Below, piece after piece: positions 60,838-64,000 of a stretch of 64,000 nt of DNA. Under the pieces are notes generated by a model. It did no database searches, had not been told where the DNA came from, and saw only the letters and a program-made list of their open reading frames with translations. Position 1 is the first letter of the stretch. Every line of letters begins with the position of its first letter. Location of the stretch: contig JAMZAV010003128.1 of the NCBI GenBank assembly GCA_024449915.1, forward strand, positions 1-64,000. Direction: 5' to 3'. Source of the stretch: Sweltsa coloradensis. Its lineage: Eukaryota; Arthropoda; Insecta; Plecoptera; Chloroperlidae. A program made the position numbers and the translations under genes.

Positions 60838-63360
60838 TATTACATGGTATGGTTTTGAGAATAAACAATTACATTTAAAATGTTTATTCCAAATGAAAAC
60901 TAGTTGGCTATTTTAAATAATGTTTTAACACTAAACCAACATAGTTCTCCCTCCTCAATCCCACTACTTACTTCTGCTACTAAGACTCTTATGATATCCA
61001 ATATATTAAATAATCCAAACATGCATTTTCGGGATAGATCCTGGGTAGTCTAATGATAAACGTCTTACACAGGACCTAAATCACAGCAGCCTATCTCAGC
61101 AATATTTGATAGGGCTTAGCTATATGAAAGTTGGATTTCTCCTTATCGTTCAAATTGTCTCCACCTGTATTTTCTGGTAGTCGTGCTCATTTATCCAACA
61201 ATAAGTGCAATCTAAATAAAGTGAAACTAATGTTATAAAAGTGCTAAGTAGTTAGTAGTACCATTGTACCAACGTAAATAAGCAACGTTCCTTAGCTCTA
61301 CTTCTTCGTTACATGTTACCCGGCACCTCCACCAAAACACGAAAACAAATATGCGCTTCGATCATTAGAAATGGTGGCGTTGTTATGCAATCCCATAAGA
61401 AATGTTATTCAACGGGATGTTGTTCCAAACACATAACCTATGATAACTGGTGAGTAAAGCGAGCTTGTTTTTACATCGAAGAGCAATATAATCAGTCAGC
61501 CACACAGTAACATTTTTCTTTGATGAGGGTAGATATTGTTAAGCTAAGGGGTATGCATTAAGGCGAGGCTTGAAGGAAGAAAGGCGTGTGAAGGAAAAGC
61601 TCCTGTCAGAGGGGATGAGGATGTTAGATGAGCGGGAAGGAAGGAGGGAGGGGGGGGGGGGCAGGATGGAGCATTTCCGCCACGGGTTTTTCTTTAGGGC
61701 CAGAATTAATTACTTTCCAATGAATCTTAGAGCGGAAAATTTCGTAATTTTGATGGTCCATTTTAAACAAGTTTACCGTTTGTTTCTTCTCCTCAAACTT
61801 TTTCTTTTGTTTTCTTTTCTGTGTTCTTTTTCCTTGAAAGGCAGCTAACGGGGGGAACGAACCCTTTGCTTTGCAACTGTTAGAACGCGCGGTGACCTGA
61901 CGCAAGGTTTATTCTTGGATGTAAAACGTAGATTAAAGAGTTTGGAGGGTGGAATATTTTTCTCTTGCTCGTTATACGTTGACTTCATTACATCATTAAA
62001 ATCCAATGACAATAACAATTACTGTATTAATTAAGATATAAGTTAATATTGGGCACATAAAACAATATAATATTAGAATTGAGTTCCGAGTATAAAGGAT
62101 AATGTTAATAAATTATGACTATTTTGTAAATCATTTGTGATATCTATAATATTTCACATTTTGATGACACGTGGGCCAAACCATAACTAAAATGCAGATT
62201 GGAAAATGATATATGAACATAAAATGGTGTCATTGATTAAAGAAGACTTTTCTCCTCAAGGCTGTAAAAAATCCCCAATCCTAGTGACTTGAATGATTTG
62301 AGGGTTGTAGCGATACCCTATACCATACATCTCTAAGAGGGTTCTGAGTGGGAATAGTTGGGTTCCGAAATAGAGGTGCCCAACCAACTCAAACGACAAC
62401 ATAACGGTTGTCGAAAGGTTGTGTTTAAATAGAAACACATGTGACAAATAGTCGATTGACAGTGAAAACTTAACAAATAGAACTCAGGCCTAATATTTGC
62501 TTCACTGAAACACAAAAATTTCAGACTAGCGATGCGCATTATATTCTATTTACTAAGTTGTCTTGTGGGTTAGTAATGGGCTCCCCAATGGGATAACGCG
62601 TACTGATTGGGAATGATCAGGGGGTGTTCTCCGGTTCTCCCATTCCTTGGCTAAAGACTAAAAGTGAATTTAATAGTTTCTGCTAAAGTAATATACCGTA
62701 TACAGTTGCATTGCGTGTCCTACTGCCTTAAATATATCATATCATTACAATGGCAATATAAAATTAATATACTACGAAAATTTGTTCCATTGCCCAAATA
62801 TTGTAAAATGAAACAACTCCAAACATGCCACTTGACCCTTTTTAATTACAACAAAAAATCACTGCTTCAGTTTACAAATTCACAACTTTTTCGAACTTTC
62901 TATTACATTTACCTTCTATAATTAAACCGAGTCCTTGACTAAATAGTCTACTAGTAGGTATTTTGTCAGGATATTTGTGTTGTTTTCAGGGTTAGGAATT
63001 TTCGTAAATAACATAAGTTTTATGAATAAGCTTAACATTTGTATATTATCCGTCAATCAAATTACAAAAATATGTGTAAGTAGTGTTGTGTATATTATAC
63101 CATATCTTTCAATTATACGGCATTAATGATACATACAAAATTATCAAAGGATAGTTGCTAAAATGCCCACAAAGTTTCTCACGTTTGAAAAAATAGAATT
63201 CCCATAGAAGTTCTCTTTATTAACTAATTATTTTATTGATTAATTAATTAATTTATTTTTATTTTGTTTTTATTTAATTTTTTTATTTATTTTGTTTTTT
63301 AATTTAATTTTTTAACGTGTATCCTATACAGTTAAAAACTTATTTACAAAGGAGTCAACT
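60838..63360. other. Non-coding stretch
   Basis: Mostly AT-rich. The CCCGGCACCTCCACCAAAA box recurs near 61319. A purine-rich block at 61565-61665 (GGAAGGAAGGAGGGAGG and a G run) supports overlapping open frames on both strands but no domain. T-rich low-complexity DNA lies at 63230-63320. Confidence 0.35.
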
Positions 63361-63511
63361 TCCATTCAGATGTATAATGCAACTACAATTCAGAGCTTAA
63401 AATATACCCGTCCTGATGGTCTTGTTGTTAAGACGCCTGCCTGGAATGCGGGAGATCCGTGGTTCGATTCCCGGTTGGGGCAGACTTTTTTAATTTCTGA
63501 ATTGTAGTAAA
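63361..63511 (+). repeat. SINE family A, copy 1 of a tandem pair
   Basis: The unit contains a tRNA-like head with A box TGGTCTTGTTGTTAAGACG, anticodon-like arm CCTGCCTGGAATGCGGG and a perfect B box GGTTCGATTCC. The T stem has mismatches, so it is not a working tRNA. A 13-bp inverted repeat (63382-63394 and 63496-63508, ACTACAATTCAGA and complement) encloses the head and tail. The A box has TTG where copy 2 has TAG, so this copy is probably the weaker promoter. Confidence 0.8.
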
Positions 63512-63658
63512 CAATAACAATTACACCTACGGGAGTGTTTCCCGACCAACCAAATTGAGAAATAAACCCTCGCTCATACCTGCGTACGGTAATGACATTT
63601 TAATTAATGTTTGGTGGTCAGTTCAAAGGCAATAGTTTTTCGTTGCAGTACTGTTCCA

Positions 63659-63809
63659 TCCATTCAGATGTATAATGCAACTACAATTCAGAGCTTAAAA
63701 TGTACCCGTCCTGATGGTCTAGTGGTTAAGACGCCTGCCTGGAATGCGGGAGATCCGTGGTTCGATTCCCGGTCGGGGCGGACTTTTTTAATTTCTGAAT
63801 TGTAGTAAA
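63659..63809 (+). repeat. SINE family A, copy 2 of a tandem pair
   Basis: It is 151 bp long, like copy 1, and lies exactly 298 bp downstream. It differs at only a handful of positions. The A box (TGGTCTAGTGGTTAAGACG) and B box (GGTTCGATTCC) both match the RNA polymerase III consensus. Enclosing inverted repeats are at 63680-63692 and 63794-63806. The 20 bases before the inverted repeat (TCCATTCAGATGTATAATGC) are also shared, so either the element is longer than the inverted repeats or the pair arose by local duplication. Confidence 0.8.
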
Positions 63810-64000
63810 TAATAATAAATAAATCTAATTACAAAGATGCAGACACAACAATGAACTACAGTTAAATTAAAGAGGATCAATGTTTTCCAGGACTCTTTAG
63901 GCCCGCCTAAAAAATCGTGTGCCCGTATTTTAAACACAATAAACAACGACCCTTCGACTGAACCTGCTTCCAGAACAAACCACTGTAGAAAAAGCTGTTA
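63810..64000. other. Right edge, no gene seen
   Basis: Short AT-rich stretch with no recognised feature. Confidence 0.4.

Noticed and set aside
63408..63775. Functional tRNA genes at the right edge
   Set aside because: The polymerase III boxes are good, but T-stem pairs are broken, and the unit sits in a larger repeated element; a SINE fits better.

Overview
The window looks like a gene-poor, AT-rich, repeat-dense nuclear genome of an arthropod, most probably an insect and perhaps a hemipteran. The reasons are long stretches without coding sequence, spliceosomal splice signals, many tRNA-derived SINE-like units, several miniature inverted-repeat elements, a Tc1/mariner transposase remnant and a strongly repeated TAGGCCTA octamer. 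The species call is inference. Nothing bacterial (operons, ribosome-binding sites, CRISPR) was seen.

Only one gene part is recognised with fair confidence: a 45-codon first coding exon at 11505-11639 (+). It carries the glycine-rich ATP-binding loop of an AMPK-related Ser/Thr kinase and ends at a good splice donor. No second exon was found downstream, so most of the window after 11.6 kb may be intron or intergenic DNA. Three weaker candidate exons (1139-1335, 7983-8115, 28461-28699) are supported by an open frame and splice-like ends only. A 143-residue Tc1-like transposase C-terminal remnant lies at 5130-5561 (-).

The rest is mostly repeats. A dispersed family called R1 here has at least seven copies between 15.6 and 52.3 kb, each built as head, 2 to 5 internal monomers of about 165 bp, then tail, with 13-bp complementary motifs near the ends. 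The 17-22 kb interval is a direct duplication of about 2.5 kb, degraded at its join in a way that points to an assembly error. It runs into a 1.6 kb foldback (22087-23730) that holds a 257-bp nested MITE with its own 31-bp TIRs and TA flanks. Two more inverted-repeat elements follow at 24.3-25.5 kb. A candidate 8.0 kb element at 48553-56568 has about 1 kb inverted arms and a matching TGAAA on both outer flanks; inside it are a diverged R1 copy and a separate 650-bp palindrome.

A tRNA-derived SINE family (here family A) has four copies, two of them 298 bp apart near the right end. A second tRNA-like family (here family B) has about four. A near-perfect 64-nt hairpin sits at 60448-60511. GC-richer patches (8.28-8.46, 17.45-17.64, 28.4-30.4, 33.24-33.49, 39.27-39.56, 46.85-47.22 and 48.17-48.48 kb) may be regulatory or exonic, but this cannot be shown from sequence alone.
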